Part shown: positions 34,879 through 43,717 of the stretch, piece after piece
Layout of the letters: each line of letters begins with the position of its first letter
How positions within the stretch are numbered: position 1 is the first letter of the stretch
DNA from: an uncultured Flavobacteriales bacterium
Lineage (GTDB): Bacteria; Bacteroidota; Bacteroidia; Flavobacteriales; Schleiferiaceae
Direction: 5' to 3'
DNA: 64,000 nucleotides
Assembly: GCA_913055685.1 (NCBI GenBank)
Contig: CAJXKC010000001.1
Span: 620,001 to 684,000, forward strand
Translations under genes and position numbers: made by a program
Notes under the pieces: generated by a model
Told to the model about the DNA's origin: nothing
What the model saw: only the letters and a program-made list of their open reading frames with translations
The model's database searches: none

Positions 34879-35864
34879 ATTGGAATTTTCGATAACTCGG
34901 ATTTCAATAGGTCAATAGACTTAATGTCCATGATGTCCACTTGGTTCATTTCCGCTAAATAATAGCTCACCCAGTCCCCAAAATGGATTAGATATAAGGC
35001 CCGCTCAATGGCATCTTCACCCTTACTCCAATGTTCAAAAACAGAGCTAGTTTTCGAGGCAATAATCTCCTTAATGATATCCATCCGCTTTTGGTTGCGT
35101 CGATTGTCATGCTTATTGCGTAAAAATAAACAAGCGTATAGATCCGAGCCGCCTTCCCAGCCTACTAGTTGGTTATGATTCATCTCGGGCACCTCTGCCT
35201 CCCAGGCCAACATTTTAGAGTTTTCATTTAACTGTTGACGCATGCGGGCGGCAATGCCAAGGCTGCCGCTATTTACTAATATTTGAGTGGTTTTTCCTTT
35301 GAGGCCTTCCGCTAGTGCATGGGCATCATTTAGAATACTTTCCTCCTCTCTATCCAGCAACTCAATACCGCTAGCTATTGAGTCGAGAGGTTTGCCTGCA
35401 ATAACGCCATAGGCCCGTAAATAGTAAAGCAAAAAGCTAAAGGGGTAAGCAAACATGGACCGAGGGGCATTACCTCCTTGCATGCTTAAACAATTATAGC
35501 CTTTAGCCTCGGCTATTTCCTTGAGCTTTCCACCAGAACTAATACATGCGATAATGGCACCTTTGGCTTCGGCCTGAGCCAAGGCATTTAGGGTTTCTTC
35601 GGTATTACCACTGTAAGAACAGGCTATAACCAAGGTATGGCGATTCACAAAGCCCGGGATATCGTAATTTTTAACTACCTGTATTGGTACAATAGCTTCT
35701 TCGGAAACGAGGTCACTTACGGTAGAGCCTCCAATTCCAGATCCCCCCAAGCCGGTGATCATCACATTGTGAATGGCACGGTCGGTAGCTTTGAAATTGA
35801 AGTTTTCAACAGTCTGAAGCGCATCGCGCAAGTGTTGACTAAAATTGGCGATGAGTGTTTTCAA
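34875..35864 (-). CDS. Bifunctional phosphoglucose/phosphomannose isomerase
   Basis: A 329-residue SIS-domain enzyme of the archaeal/bacterial Pgi-Pmi type, interconverting fructose 6-phosphate with glucose 6- or mannose 6-phosphate. GLGGSGIGGSTVSDLV (about 36-51) and SYSGNTEETL (about 85-94) are the phosphosugar-binding SIS motifs. WEAEVPEMNHNQLVGWE (about 220-236) has the family Glu and the His that aids ring opening. It belongs to the lspA-side operon, and its last codons (ATG TAA) overlap the lipB reading frame. Confidence 0.88.
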   Translation of the reverse strand: MKTLIANFSQHLRDALQTVENFNFKATDRAIHNVMITGLGGSGIGGSTVSDLVSEEAIVPIQVVKNYDIPGFVNRHTLVIACSYSGNTEETLNALAQAEAKGAIIACISSGGKLKEIAEAKGYNCLSMQGGNAPRSMFAYPFSFLLYYLRAYGVIAGKPLDSIASGIELLDREEESILNDAHALAEGLKGKTTQILVNSGSLGIAARMRQQLNENSKMLAWEAEVPEMNHNQLVGWEGGSDLYACLFLRNKHDNRRNQKRMDIIKEIIASKTSSVFEHWSKGEDAIERALYLIHFGDWVSYYLAEMNQVDIMDIKSIDLLKSELSKIPM

Positions 35865-35882
35865 GCTATAAGGGGTTTAGGG

Positions 35883-36521
35883 CTATTCTTCAGGTGTAGG
35901 TAGGGGAGCTTTTTCCTCCTCTTCCTCATCATCTTTGAATACCGATTTCTGATATAAAATTAATAAACCTACGCCGGTTGAGATAGCGGCATCGGCTAAA
36001 TTAAATACCGGTCGGAAGAAAATGAAGTAATCTCCGCCCCAAATAGGTAGCCAATCAGGCAAATAGCCTTTTAAAATAGGGAAGTAAAACATGTCTACCA
36101 CATGCCCGAATAAAAAAGGAGCATAGCCTCCTTCCTCCGGAAAAGCAGTAGCTACCGCATGATATTGTGACTCCCCGAAAATGAGCCCGTAAAAAGCAGA
36201 GTCGATGATATTGCCCAGAGCACCCGCTAAAATTAAGGCCACCGCAATGATTCCCCCTTGAGGGATATTCTTTTCAATGAGACGCTTTAGCCAGATAAAA
36301 ATGAGTACTACCGTGGCAATGCGGAAAACGCTTAGCAGCAGTTTCCCCCAATTACCGCCAAATTCGACCCCAAAGGCCATACCTGGGTTTTCGGTAAAGT
36401 GGATAATAAACCAATCGGCAATCCGGATATCCTCACCTAAAGTCATATGGGTCTTCACCCAAATCTTAAGTACCTGATCCAGAATGAGTACGCCCACTAT
36501 TATAAGAAGGGCCTTGCGCAT
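35883..36521 (-). CDS. lspA: Lipoprotein signal peptidase II
   Basis: Cleaves the signal peptide from prolipoproteins after lipidation. The 212-residue inner-membrane protein has four helices and the aspartyl dyad in NIIDSAFYG (about 105-113) and FNLADAAISTG (about 173-183), the two signature motifs. It is slightly longer than E. coli LspA because of an internal loop common in Bacteroidota and an acidic C-terminal tail. It overlaps the TraR/DksA-like gene by one base; ileS-traR-lspA is a conserved order in the phylum. Confidence 0.95.
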   Translation of the reverse strand: MRKALLIIVGVLILDQVLKIWVKTHMTLGEDIRIADWFIIHFTENPGMAFGVEFGGNWGKLLLSVFRIATVVLIFIWLKRLIEKNIPQGGIIAVALILAGALGNIIDSAFYGLIFGESQYHAVATAFPEEGGYAPFLFGHVVDMFYFPILKGYLPDWLPIWGGDYFIFFRPVFNLADAAISTGVGLLILYQKSVFKDDEEEEEKAPLPTPEE

Positions 36522-36898
36522 TATTGACGGTTTTTAGCCTCGATACTAAGGGTAGCGTGAGGTACTAGGCGTAAGCGCTCTTTACTAATTAATTTTCCTG
36601 TTACTCTGCACACGCCGTAAGTCTTGTTCTCAATACGATTCATTGCGTTGTGAAGGTCGCGGATAAATTTCTCTTGGCGAGCGGCAAGCTGGCTATTCGC
36701 TTCCTTGCTCATGGTGTCGCTTCCTTCTTCAAACGCCTTAAAGGTGGGAGAAGTATCATCGGTACCATTGTTGCGATCGTTGGCGAAATTTTCTTTAAGC
36801 ACGGCTAAATCTTGCTCGGCCTTTTCAATTTTCTTTAGGATAATTTCACGGAACTCCTGTAATTCTTCATCAGAGTAGCGCAATTTTTGCTCCGCCAT
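36521..36898 (-). CDS. TraR/DksA-like protein with a degenerate zinc finger
   Basis: A 125-residue protein with an N-terminal coiled coil (about 8-60) and a C-terminal zinc-finger-like part. The canonical CxxC...CxxC is reduced to a single Cys in YGVCRVTGKLISKERL, with the closing pair absent (VPHATLSIEAKN), as in many Bacteroidota members. DksA proteins bind the RNA polymerase secondary channel; whether this cysteine-poor version does is inferred. It lies between ileS and lspA with its own promoter. Confidence 0.85.
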   Translation of the reverse strand: MAEQKLRYSDEELQEFREIILKKIEKAEQDLAVLKENFANDRNNGTDDTSPTFKAFEEGSDTMSKEANSQLAARQEKFIRDLHNAMNRIENKTYGVCRVTGKLISKERLRLVPHATLSIEAKNRQ

Positions 36899-36957
36899 AA
36901 TTCCTTGATTTAGATTCTATTATTATTAATGTTTTGTCCTTAATTTTTTAAAACGGC

Positions 36958-36965
36958 CAAATATA
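36958..36965 (-). promoter_or_regulatory. -7 promoter element of the TraR/DksA-like-lspA operon
   Basis: TATATTTG on the minus strand, a full TAnnTTTG match in the 77-base gap after ileS, 59 bases before the ATG at 36898, leaving a moderate 5' leader. Confidence 0.45.
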
Positions 36966-36975
36966 GGAAAAACCG

Positions 36976-39900
36976 CTAATCGCGAGCTTTTAACGCAATT
37001 CGACTGTTTATGGTATCAAAGTTTAATTCTTCTCCTTCAAAACTTTCGCTACTCCATTCGATAGAATCGGCCAAAACTTCTTCTTTTACATAGTCCTCAT
37101 TAGCCGCCAAGGCCTCTTTTAGTCTGGGGTCCTCTAACACGGTGAGAGCAATTCGGTCGGTTACTTCTAAACCAGAATCTTTACGTAGGTTTTGAATCCG
37201 ATTTACTAATTCACGCGCGATGCCTTCATTTTTTAGGACTTCATCGATATGGATATCTAAAGCTACGGTTTGTCCGTTTTCACTAGCAACCAACCAACCC
37301 GGGATGTCTTCGGTAATAATTTCTACATCATCCATTTCAATGCGCACCTTTTCTCCCTCGAGTTCCATTTCGTAGAAACCTTGGTTTTCTAAAGTGGCAA
37401 TCTGAGCTTGGTCAAATGCCTTTAAAGTGGCAGCAAGAACCTTCATCATTTTACCGTAACGAGGCCCCAACTTTTTAAAGTCTGGTTTTAAGCTCTTAAC
37501 TAAAATGCCTTCAACCTCACGCAGCACTTCTAGTTCCTTGACGTTAACTTCGGCTAATAGAATGTCCTTTACACTACTTAGAAGCTCCGCTTGTGAATCA
37601 CTTAAGGCAGGGACCATTATTTTCTGTAAAGGTTGACGTACCTTGATTCTTTCCTTTTTACGAAGAGAAAGTACCATCGAACTTAGGTTCCGAGCCAGTG
37701 CCATTCTTTCATTCAGACGTTGGTCAACTGCCTTAGTGATAGACTTAGGCCACATAGCAGTGTGCACCGAGTTTTTAGCTTCAACAGCAAGCTCTTGAGC
37801 GCTTAAATCTTGATACAAGCGCTCCGCAAAGAAGGGGGCAACCGGACTAATAAGTACCGCTAAATCGTGCAAACAAGTGTAAAGCGTTTCGTAGGCCATT
37901 TGCTTATCACGACTCATCTCTCCTTTCCAGAAACGGCGACGGTTTAAGCGCACATACCAGTTACTCAGTTCTTCGTCTACAAAATATTCAATCGCTCGAG
38001 CGGCCTTGGTTGGTTCATAGTCTTCATAGCTTTTCTCTACCGTAGCCTTTAATTCTTGTAAACGCGAGAGTATCCATCGGTCCAACTCAGGGCGCTCCTC
38101 CCAAGGAGTTTCCGAAGTGCTATCGAAGTGGAATTGATCGATGTTAGCGTATAAGGCAAAGAAAGAATAGGTGTTGTAAAGAGTACCAAAGAATCTTCTT
38201 TGAACTTCCGCTACTCCATCTAAGTCAAATTTCAAATTATCCCAAGGTGAAGCATTACTGATCATATACCAGCGAACCGGGTCACTACCAAACTTTTCAA
38301 TGGTAGTAAAGGGGTCTACAGCATTACCCAATCGCTTGGACATCTTTGCCCCGTTTTTATCCAGAACGAGACCATTAGAGACAACATTTTTATAGGCTAC
38401 TTTGCCAAATACCATGGAGGCAATAGCATGCAAGGTATAGAACCAACCTCGGGTTTGATCGACCCCTTCCGCAATAAAGTCGGCCGGATATAATTGGTCG
38501 AAGTTTTCCTTGTTTTCGAAGGGATAATGCCATTGGGCATAAGGCATTGCACCTGAATCAAACCAAACGTCGATAAGGTCTGCTTCTCGGCGCATGGGCT
38601 TGCCATTTTCCGACAGTAACACTATTTCGTCTACAATATGACGGTGTAGGTCTACTTGCGCATAGTTTTCTTCAGACATGTCGCCTGGTTTAAAGCCAGC
38701 AAAAGGATGTTTGTCCATTAAACCAGCTTCTACCGCTTGGTCACAGGCTGTTTTCAGTTCCTCTACGCTGCCAAAAATGCGGCGTTCGCTGCCGTCTTCG
38801 GTCGACCAGATCGGCAAAGGGATACCCCAGTAGCGAGAGCGACTTAAATTCCAGTCATTGGCATTTTCGAGCCAATTCCCAAAACGTCCTTCTCCCGTGC
38901 TTTTGGGCTTCCAGTTAATGGTCTTATTTAGGGATACCAATGCCTCTTTTTTTCCGGTTACCCGGATAAACCAAGAGTCTAAAGGATAGTATAATACTGG
39001 CTTGTCGGTGCGCCAACAATGAGGGTAGCTGTGCACATACTTTTCCACTTTAAAGGCTTTATTGCTTTCCTTTAAAAGGATGGAAATTTCCACGTCTACC
39101 GATTTATCTGGCGCCTGGCCCTCACCGTAATACTCATTCTTTACATAGCGACCGCCAAGTGGACCTACTTCTGGTCGGAAACGTCCTTGAAGGTCTACTA
39201 AGGGAACAGGGTTTTCGTTTTCGTCTAGCACCAGCATAGGTGGAACCGGTGGCTGTGCTTCGCGCGCAACTTTGGCATCATCGGCACCAAAAGTAGGGGC
39301 AGTATGCACGATTCCAGTGCCGTCTTCGGTCGTTACAAAATCCCCTAAAATTATCCGGAAAGCATTCTCGGCTCCTTCATATGGGCTGGCCCATGGCAGT
39401 AATTGCTCGTAGCGAAGGTCCAATAGCTGGGTACCTTTACCCTCCCAAACGACGCGCCATGGCATTAGCTTGTTCCCGTTTTCGTAGGCTTCCATATCCG
39501 CTTCAGCTCCTTCTGGCTTAAAGTACTTTGCCACTAAATTTTTAGCGAGCAATACTTTTTGACGGATGCCGGTATAGGGGTTATAGGTGTCGATTAATTG
39601 ATAATCGATTTTTGGTCCAACCGTTAAGGCAGTATTCGAGGGTAAGGTCCAAGGAGTAGTGGTCCAGGCAATGTAATAGACCTTATCACCTTGAGCTACG
39701 GAGTCACCAAAAACCGATTTAAAGCGTTCGTCTTGCACGGCCACAAACTGCGCAATAGCAGAAGTGTCCTTTACATCTCGGTAGCTTCCCGGCATATTGA
39801 GCTCATGCGAACTTAGACCCGTTCCCGCCTTTGGGCTGTAGGGCTGTATAGTATATCCCTTGTAAATAAGGTCTTTATCCCACAGCTGTTTTAGGAGCCA

Positions 39901-40386
39901 CCAAACCGACTCCATATATTTGGGCTTATAGGTAATGTAAGGGTCTTCCATATCTACCCAATAGCCCATTTCTTCGGTAAGCTTATTCCAGATGTCGGTA
40001 TAACGCATCACCGCTTCCTTACAAGCGGCATTATATTCTTCTACTGAAATAGACTTTCCAATGTCTTCTTTGGTGATGCCAAGCTCTTTCTCTACTCCAA
40101 GTTCCACTGGTAGACCATGCGTGTCCCAGCCAGCTTTGCGGTTTACTTGATAGCCCTGAAGAGTTTTAAAACGACAGAAAATATCCTTGATAGTACGCCC
40201 CATAACGTGATGGATCCCTGGTTTGCCATTGGCTGAAGGGGGACCTTCGTAAAACACGAAACTTGGCTTTCCTTGACGGCTACTAATACTTTTTTCAAAG
40301 CTCTTGTTCTCCTTCCAGAATTCAAGGATTTCTTTATTGATCAGAGCTAAGTTTAAGTGCTTGTATTCAGGATATTTACCCGACAT
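36976..40386 (-). CDS. ileS: Isoleucyl-tRNA synthetase
   Basis: Charges tRNA-Ile. At 1,136 residues it is of the longer class found in Bacteroidota. The class I signatures are HIGH-like HHVMG (about 58-62, after PPSANGKPG) and KMSKR (about 680, in GAKMSKRLGN). The connective peptide editing domain lies at about 200-400 with TTTPWTLPSN. The C-terminal anticodon-binding region and a DUF5915-like tail with RKDSGLEVTDRI follow. The ATG at 40386 is right for the family (MSGKYPEYKHLNL). Confidence 0.96.
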   Translation of the reverse strand: MSGKYPEYKHLNLALINKEILEFWKENKSFEKSISSRQGKPSFVFYEGPPSANGKPGIHHVMGRTIKDIFCRFKTLQGYQVNRKAGWDTHGLPVELGVEKELGITKEDIGKSISVEEYNAACKEAVMRYTDIWNKLTEEMGYWVDMEDPYITYKPKYMESVWWLLKQLWDKDLIYKGYTIQPYSPKAGTGLSSHELNMPGSYRDVKDTSAIAQFVAVQDERFKSVFGDSVAQGDKVYYIAWTTTPWTLPSNTALTVGPKIDYQLIDTYNPYTGIRQKVLLAKNLVAKYFKPEGAEADMEAYENGNKLMPWRVVWEGKGTQLLDLRYEQLLPWASPYEGAENAFRIILGDFVTTEDGTGIVHTAPTFGADDAKVAREAQPPVPPMLVLDENENPVPLVDLQGRFRPEVGPLGGRYVKNEYYGEGQAPDKSVDVEISILLKESNKAFKVEKYVHSYPHCWRTDKPVLYYPLDSWFIRVTGKKEALVSLNKTINWKPKSTGEGRFGNWLENANDWNLSRSRYWGIPLPIWSTEDGSERRIFGSVEELKTACDQAVEAGLMDKHPFAGFKPGDMSEENYAQVDLHRHIVDEIVLLSENGKPMRREADLIDVWFDSGAMPYAQWHYPFENKENFDQLYPADFIAEGVDQTRGWFYTLHAIASMVFGKVAYKNVVSNGLVLDKNGAKMSKRLGNAVDPFTTIEKFGSDPVRWYMISNASPWDNLKFDLDGVAEVQRRFFGTLYNTYSFFALYANIDQFHFDSTSETPWEERPELDRWILSRLQELKATVEKSYEDYEPTKAARAIEYFVDEELSNWYVRLNRRRFWKGEMSRDKQMAYETLYTCLHDLAVLISPVAPFFAERLYQDLSAQELAVEAKNSVHTAMWPKSITKAVDQRLNERMALARNLSSMVLSLRKKERIKVRQPLQKIMVPALSDSQAELLSSVKDILLAEVNVKELEVLREVEGILVKSLKPDFKKLGPRYGKMMKVLAATLKAFDQAQIATLENQGFYEMELEGEKVRIEMDDVEIITEDIPGWLVASENGQTVALDIHIDEVLKNEGIARELVNRIQNLRKDSGLEVTDRIALTVLEDPRLKEALAANEDYVKEEVLADSIEWSSESFEGEELNFDTINSRIALKARD

Positions 40387-40410
40387 TTCTTCGTTAATTT
40401 TAAAAGACTG

Positions 40411-40418
40411 CGAAGGTA
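40411..40418 (-). promoter_or_regulatory. -7 promoter element of ileS
   Basis: TACCTTCG on the minus strand, one mismatch to TAnnTTTG, 24 bases before the ATG. No T-box or other leader structure is apparent in the short leader. Confidence 0.4.
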
Positions 40419-40511
40419 AGAATTAAAGCCTTTTAGCAGGCATAATATTGGAATTGCCCACTTTGGAATGCCTAATCCACTTTTTTACCTTGCCAAGCCT
40501 AATAAAACAAG

Positions 40512-41567
40512 ATGCGAAAACTGTTCTTTTTTTTATTCATCCTTAGTTTTTTACCAGGCCGGGCGGCCGATACAACTTTGGTGATTGGCCTTAAGGAAAC
40601 GCCTCCCTTTATTAAGAAAACGGCCTCAGGTCGACCAGCCGGACTCAGCTTTGAGTTCTGGGAGATGATTGATGAAACTGTGAGTGCCAAGGTACAGTAC
40701 CGCTGGTTCGATAACCTTGAAGAAATGCTGAAAGCGGTGGCTGTTGAGGAGGTGGCAATGTCTATAAACCCTGTTACTGTAACGGAACAAAGGATGGATA
40801 GCCTCGATTTCTCTCAGCCTTATTTTATTTCGGGAACCACCATCGCGAGGCGCTCGGAAAGCACATGGATAATATTTTTGAAAAACTTCTTCTCTAAGCG
40901 GTTTCTATCAGCAGTAGCGATTTTGCTAGGAGTAATCTTGGTTTTTGGCTTTTTGGTCTGGTTGTTCGAGCGCAAGGCAAGTTCTGAGCAGTTTCGATCT
41001 AGCCATCATGGTATTTTTGATGGCTTTTGGTGGAGTGCGGTAACGATGACCACAGTGGGTTATGGCGATAAATCGCCCGAAACTACTGGCGGCAGAGTAG
41101 TGGCCTTTGTATGGATGTTTTTAGCGATATTATTGATATCCGGTTTAACCGCAGGTATAGCATCGGCCTTAACCGTTAGCAGCATTGAAAGTAAGATTGA
41201 AAATGTTGAAGATTTGCGACGCTTTAAAACCGCAACTATCGATGGAACAGGCACGGCAGAATATCTAGGTTTATATGGTCTGCCCGACCGTTATTATCCT
41301 ACTGTAGAGGCAGGCTTAAAAGCAGTTCAGTCGCAGGAAATTGACATTTTTATTTATGATCGCCCCGTATTGCGCTATAGCCTGCAACAAGGCGAATACC
41401 CCGATATAATTATTGAGGAGCGCAATTTAAAGACTGATTATTACAGTTTTGCATACCCAAAAGGGAGTGCTTTACGAAGTCATTTCGATCCTAAAATTGT
41501 GCGCGCTTTGAAGTCGGATTCTTGGAATTATATTTTACGAAAAGCTCAAAAGATGGGTGAGGAATAA
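40512..41567 (+). CDS. GluR0-like ligand-gated potassium channel
   Basis: A 351-residue protein with a signal peptide (1-18), a periplasmic substrate-binding lobe S1 (about 20-118; VIGLKETPPFIKK, GLSFEFWEMI), helix M1 (about 130-152), a pore loop with the K+ selectivity filter TTVGYGD (180-186), helix M2 (about 190-215) and lobe S2 (about 225-345; DLRRFKTATIDGTGTAEY, DIFIYDRPVL). This split SBP_bac_3/ion-channel order is that of prokaryotic glutamate receptors such as GluR0, where an amino acid in the S1-S2 clamshell opens a K+ pore. The ligand here is unknown. Confidence 0.88.
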   Translation: MRKLFFFLFILSFLPGRAADTTLVIGLKETPPFIKKTASGRPAGLSFEFWEMIDETVSAKVQYRWFDNLEEMLKAVAVEEVAMSINPVTVTEQRMDSLDFSQPYFISGTTIARRSESTWIIFLKNFFSKRFLSAVAILLGVILVFGFLVWLFERKASSEQFRSSHHGIFDGFWWSAVTMTTVGYGDKSPETTGGRVVAFVWMFLAILLISGLTAGIASALTVSSIESKIENVEDLRRFKTATIDGTGTAEYLGLYGLPDRYYPTVEAGLKAVQSQEIDIFIYDRPVLRYSLQQGEYPDIIIEERNLKTDYYSFAYPKGSALRSHFDPKIVRALKSDSWNYILRKAQKMGEE

Positions 41568-41608
41568 AACCATTGGCTTTCAAGCGAGTTATCTCTAAAA
41601 AATAGACT

Positions 41609-42496
41609 ATGAAAAAAATTATCGGCGCGAGCTTAGTATTTGGTCTTCTTATAGCTTGTCAGGGTCCAAACGGGACAGAAGTAAATGGAGAAGAAAAATC
41701 AGATCAATCTTTAAAACAAGCCCCTGAGGCTCCTTCCTTGGATTTAGCATGGGAAACGGAGGCAAGTCTTATTACTAATGAATCGGTCTTGTATTACCCT
41801 CAAGGCAAGCATTTATTTGTTTCCTGCATCAATGGTCAGCCTTTGGACAAAGACACCAATGGCTATATCGCTATTGTAGATTTAGAGGGAAATATTGTGA
41901 ACTCTCAATGGGCTACTGGTTTGCATGCTCCTAAAGGGATGTGTGTAAGTAATGGACGATTATTTGTTAGCGATATTGATCGTATTGTGTCATTTAGCTT
42001 AACTAATCCGGCCGATAAATATGTTGTAGAAGTTCCTGGGTCTCAGTTTCTGAATGACCTCACTCCGGGTTTAAACGGGGTGTACTTTAGCGATATGAAA
42101 ACTGGGCATCTCTATTATCTAGAGGGTATGGTAGTGCATACGATCAACGAAGATTTAGCCGGACTTAATGGCCTAGCTTTTTTTAATCAGAGTATTTATG
42201 CCTTAAGCAATAATGGCCTGCAAAGACTATCGGTAGGTGGTGAAGTAATGGAAACCATCAGTGCCGAAATGAGTGGTGGCGATGGTTTAATTGTATTGGA
42301 TGATTCACGCTTTATAATGAGTCGTTGGCAAGGGGAAGTTTGGTATGTGAAAAACGGTGAAGCCACGCAGTTACTGGACTCCAAAGCGGAGGAAATTCAA
42401 ACCGCAGATATCGGCTTTGACCCTATGTCAAATACGCTGTATGTACCGCGCTTCTTTGCGAATAAGGTTTCTGCCTATAAAGTTTCGGGTTTATAA
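41609..42496 (+). CDS. Lipoprotein with SMP-30/NHL-like beta-propeller
   Basis: A 295-residue lipoprotein (signal ending LLIACQG, Cys about 16) with a short linker and a six-bladed-propeller-type repeat pattern: YYPQGKHLFVSCING, LHAPKGMCVSNGRLFVSD, LNGVYFSDMKTGHLYYL, LAGLNGLAFFNQSIYAL, DGLIVLDDSRFIMSRW. This matches SMP-30/gluconolactonase/NHL-like folds. Metal-binding residues for a lactonase cannot be assigned safely. It follows the ion-channel gene after 41 bases and may be co-transcribed; whether it modulates the channel is speculation. Confidence 0.78.
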   Translation: MKKIIGASLVFGLLIACQGPNGTEVNGEEKSDQSLKQAPEAPSLDLAWETEASLITNESVLYYPQGKHLFVSCINGQPLDKDTNGYIAIVDLEGNIVNSQWATGLHAPKGMCVSNGRLFVSDIDRIVSFSLTNPADKYVVEVPGSQFLNDLTPGLNGVYFSDMKTGHLYYLEGMVVHTINEDLAGLNGLAFFNQSIYALSNNGLQRLSVGGEVMETISAEMSGGDGLIVLDDSRFIMSRWQGEVWYVKNGEATQLLDSKAEEIQTADIGFDPMSNTLYVPRFFANKVSAYKVSGL

Positions 42497-42524
42497 GGGA
42501 GATTTTTCAAGAATAAAAAAATTA

Positions 42525-42551
42525 GGGGCGAGCTTAGGCTTGCCCTTTTTT
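42525..42551. terminator. Bidirectional intrinsic terminator
   Basis: GGGCGAGC / GCTTGCCC, eight pairs (one G-T) with loop TTAG at 42526-42545, followed by TTTTTTATT on the plus strand and preceded by a run of A (T on the minus strand). It lies between the convergent propeller lipoprotein and HD-hydrolase genes and can serve both; the T-tract overlaps the end of the HD gene. Confidence 0.8.
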
Positions 42552-43206
42552 ATTCTAAATGTGTCAACTCCCAATCGCGGTAGAACTGCTCTAGAAATTG
42601 GAGCATAAAACGATGTCTTTCTTCGGCTAATTCTCTGGCGCTTGTAGTGTGCATGCCATCCTTTAACTTCAAAAGCTTTTCGTAAAAGTGATTAATGGTG
42701 CTGTTTCCTTCTTTGCGATATTCTTCTAGGCTTTGATTTTCCTTAGGAGCTTGGTCGGGCAGGTAAATCGGAGCGTTTTTATAACCGCCGTAATTGAAGG
42801 TCCTTGCGATACCAATGGCCCCGATAGCATCCAGCCGATCGGCATCTTGTAAAATTTGAAGTTCTATGGTCTGAGCTGATGTACCGTGCCCTCCTTTGTA
42901 GGAGCAGTTTTCCACTAAGTAAACAATCTCTTTAATGGTATCAATGGCTAAACCTAATTGACCCAGAAAAGCTTCACTCTTTTGGGCCCCTAGCTTTTCA
43001 TCGCCCCCATTAAACTTAGCATCCGAAATGTCGTGCAATAGAGCAGCCATTTCAAGGCTAAAGCGGTCACCCCCTTCCCTCGACTGTAAATAGAGAGCCA
43101 GCTTGCGAACCCGCTCAACATGAAACCAGTTATGGCCTGCTTCTGCCTTTTCGAGGGTTTCCCGAACAAAGTTTTCACAAGCCTCAATGGTGGCCTTTTT
43201 ATCCAT
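42550..43206 (-). CDS. HD-domain phosphohydrolase (YedJ-like)
   Basis: The ATG at 43206 gives MDKKATIEACENF; an in-frame start five codons earlier lies in the RidA gene. The 218-residue protein has the HD motifs in order: H in HNWFHVERV (about 30), HD in LLHDISDAKF (about 62), and the late D in QDADRLDAIGAIG (about 128). The GAIGIARTFNYGG segment is typical of the YedJ/RNase-like HD hydrolases that act on nucleotides or small phosphoesters. The substrate is unknown. It overlaps the RidA gene by eight bases. Confidence 0.85.
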   Translation of the reverse strand: MDKKATIEACENFVRETLEKAEAGHNWFHVERVRKLALYLQSREGGDRFSLEMAALLHDISDAKFNGGDEKLGAQKSEAFLGQLGLAIDTIKEIVYLVENCSYKGGHGTSAQTIELQILQDADRLDAIGAIGIARTFNYGGYKNAPIYLPDQAPKENQSLEEYRKEGNSTINHFYEKLLKLKDGMHTTSARELAEERHRFMLQFLEQFYRDWELTHLE

Positions 43207-43618
43207 TAGTTTCGGCCACACACTTCAGTTCAATAGCAATAGGCGTCGGTAATGCGTTAATGGCAATAGTCGTTCGGCAGGGCTTGGGGTCTACTTTTTC
43301 GAAATACTCTGCATAGATTTTATTAAAGGTCTGGAAATCCCTTTTCATGTCCACTAAAAAGACCTGAATGTCTACCAATTTGTCCCAAGAGCTGCCGTGT
43401 TCTTCTAGGATTGCCTTTACATTGGCAAAGACACTGTGTACCTGGGCAGCAAAATCAAAGCTTTTAAAATTACCATTGTGGTCTACTTCTAATCCGGGTA
43501 CGCCAGAGTCATTAGCATCACTGCCAGCAATGCGAGGCCCTACGCCACTTAAAAAAAGTAAACCGCCAGCCTGGCGTGCTAAAGGATAAGAACCTACGGG
43601 TTTTGGAGCCTTACTCAT
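43199..43618 (-). CDS. RidA-family imine deaminase-like protein
   Basis: The ATG at 43618 gives MSKAPKPVGSYPLAR, the usual family N-terminus; a much earlier in-frame start would add an unrelated 49-residue stretch. The 139-residue protein has PVGSYPLARQAGGLLFLSGVGPR, then VFANVKAILEEHGSSWDKLVDIQVFLVD and the end KPCRTTIAINALP with the substrate-carboxylate-binding Arg (R in CRTT), which suggests an active Rid member. Preferred substrate: reactive enamines/imines; a more specific aminomuconate-type deaminase is possible. Confidence 0.83.
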   Translation of the reverse strand: MSKAPKPVGSYPLARQAGGLLFLSGVGPRIAGSDANDSGVPGLEVDHNGNFKSFDFAAQVHSVFANVKAILEEHGSSWDKLVDIQVFLVDMKRDFQTFNKIYAEYFEKVDPKPCRTTIAINALPTPIAIELKCVAETNG

Positions 43619-43717
43619 AATTTGCTTTTGGGCAAATTTAGTATTCCTGCCCTCAGTAAGGCAAGCTTTTCTTCCTTCTTGGAGGGAACTATCCATGAAA
43701 TGAGGGGTTTTAATGTT

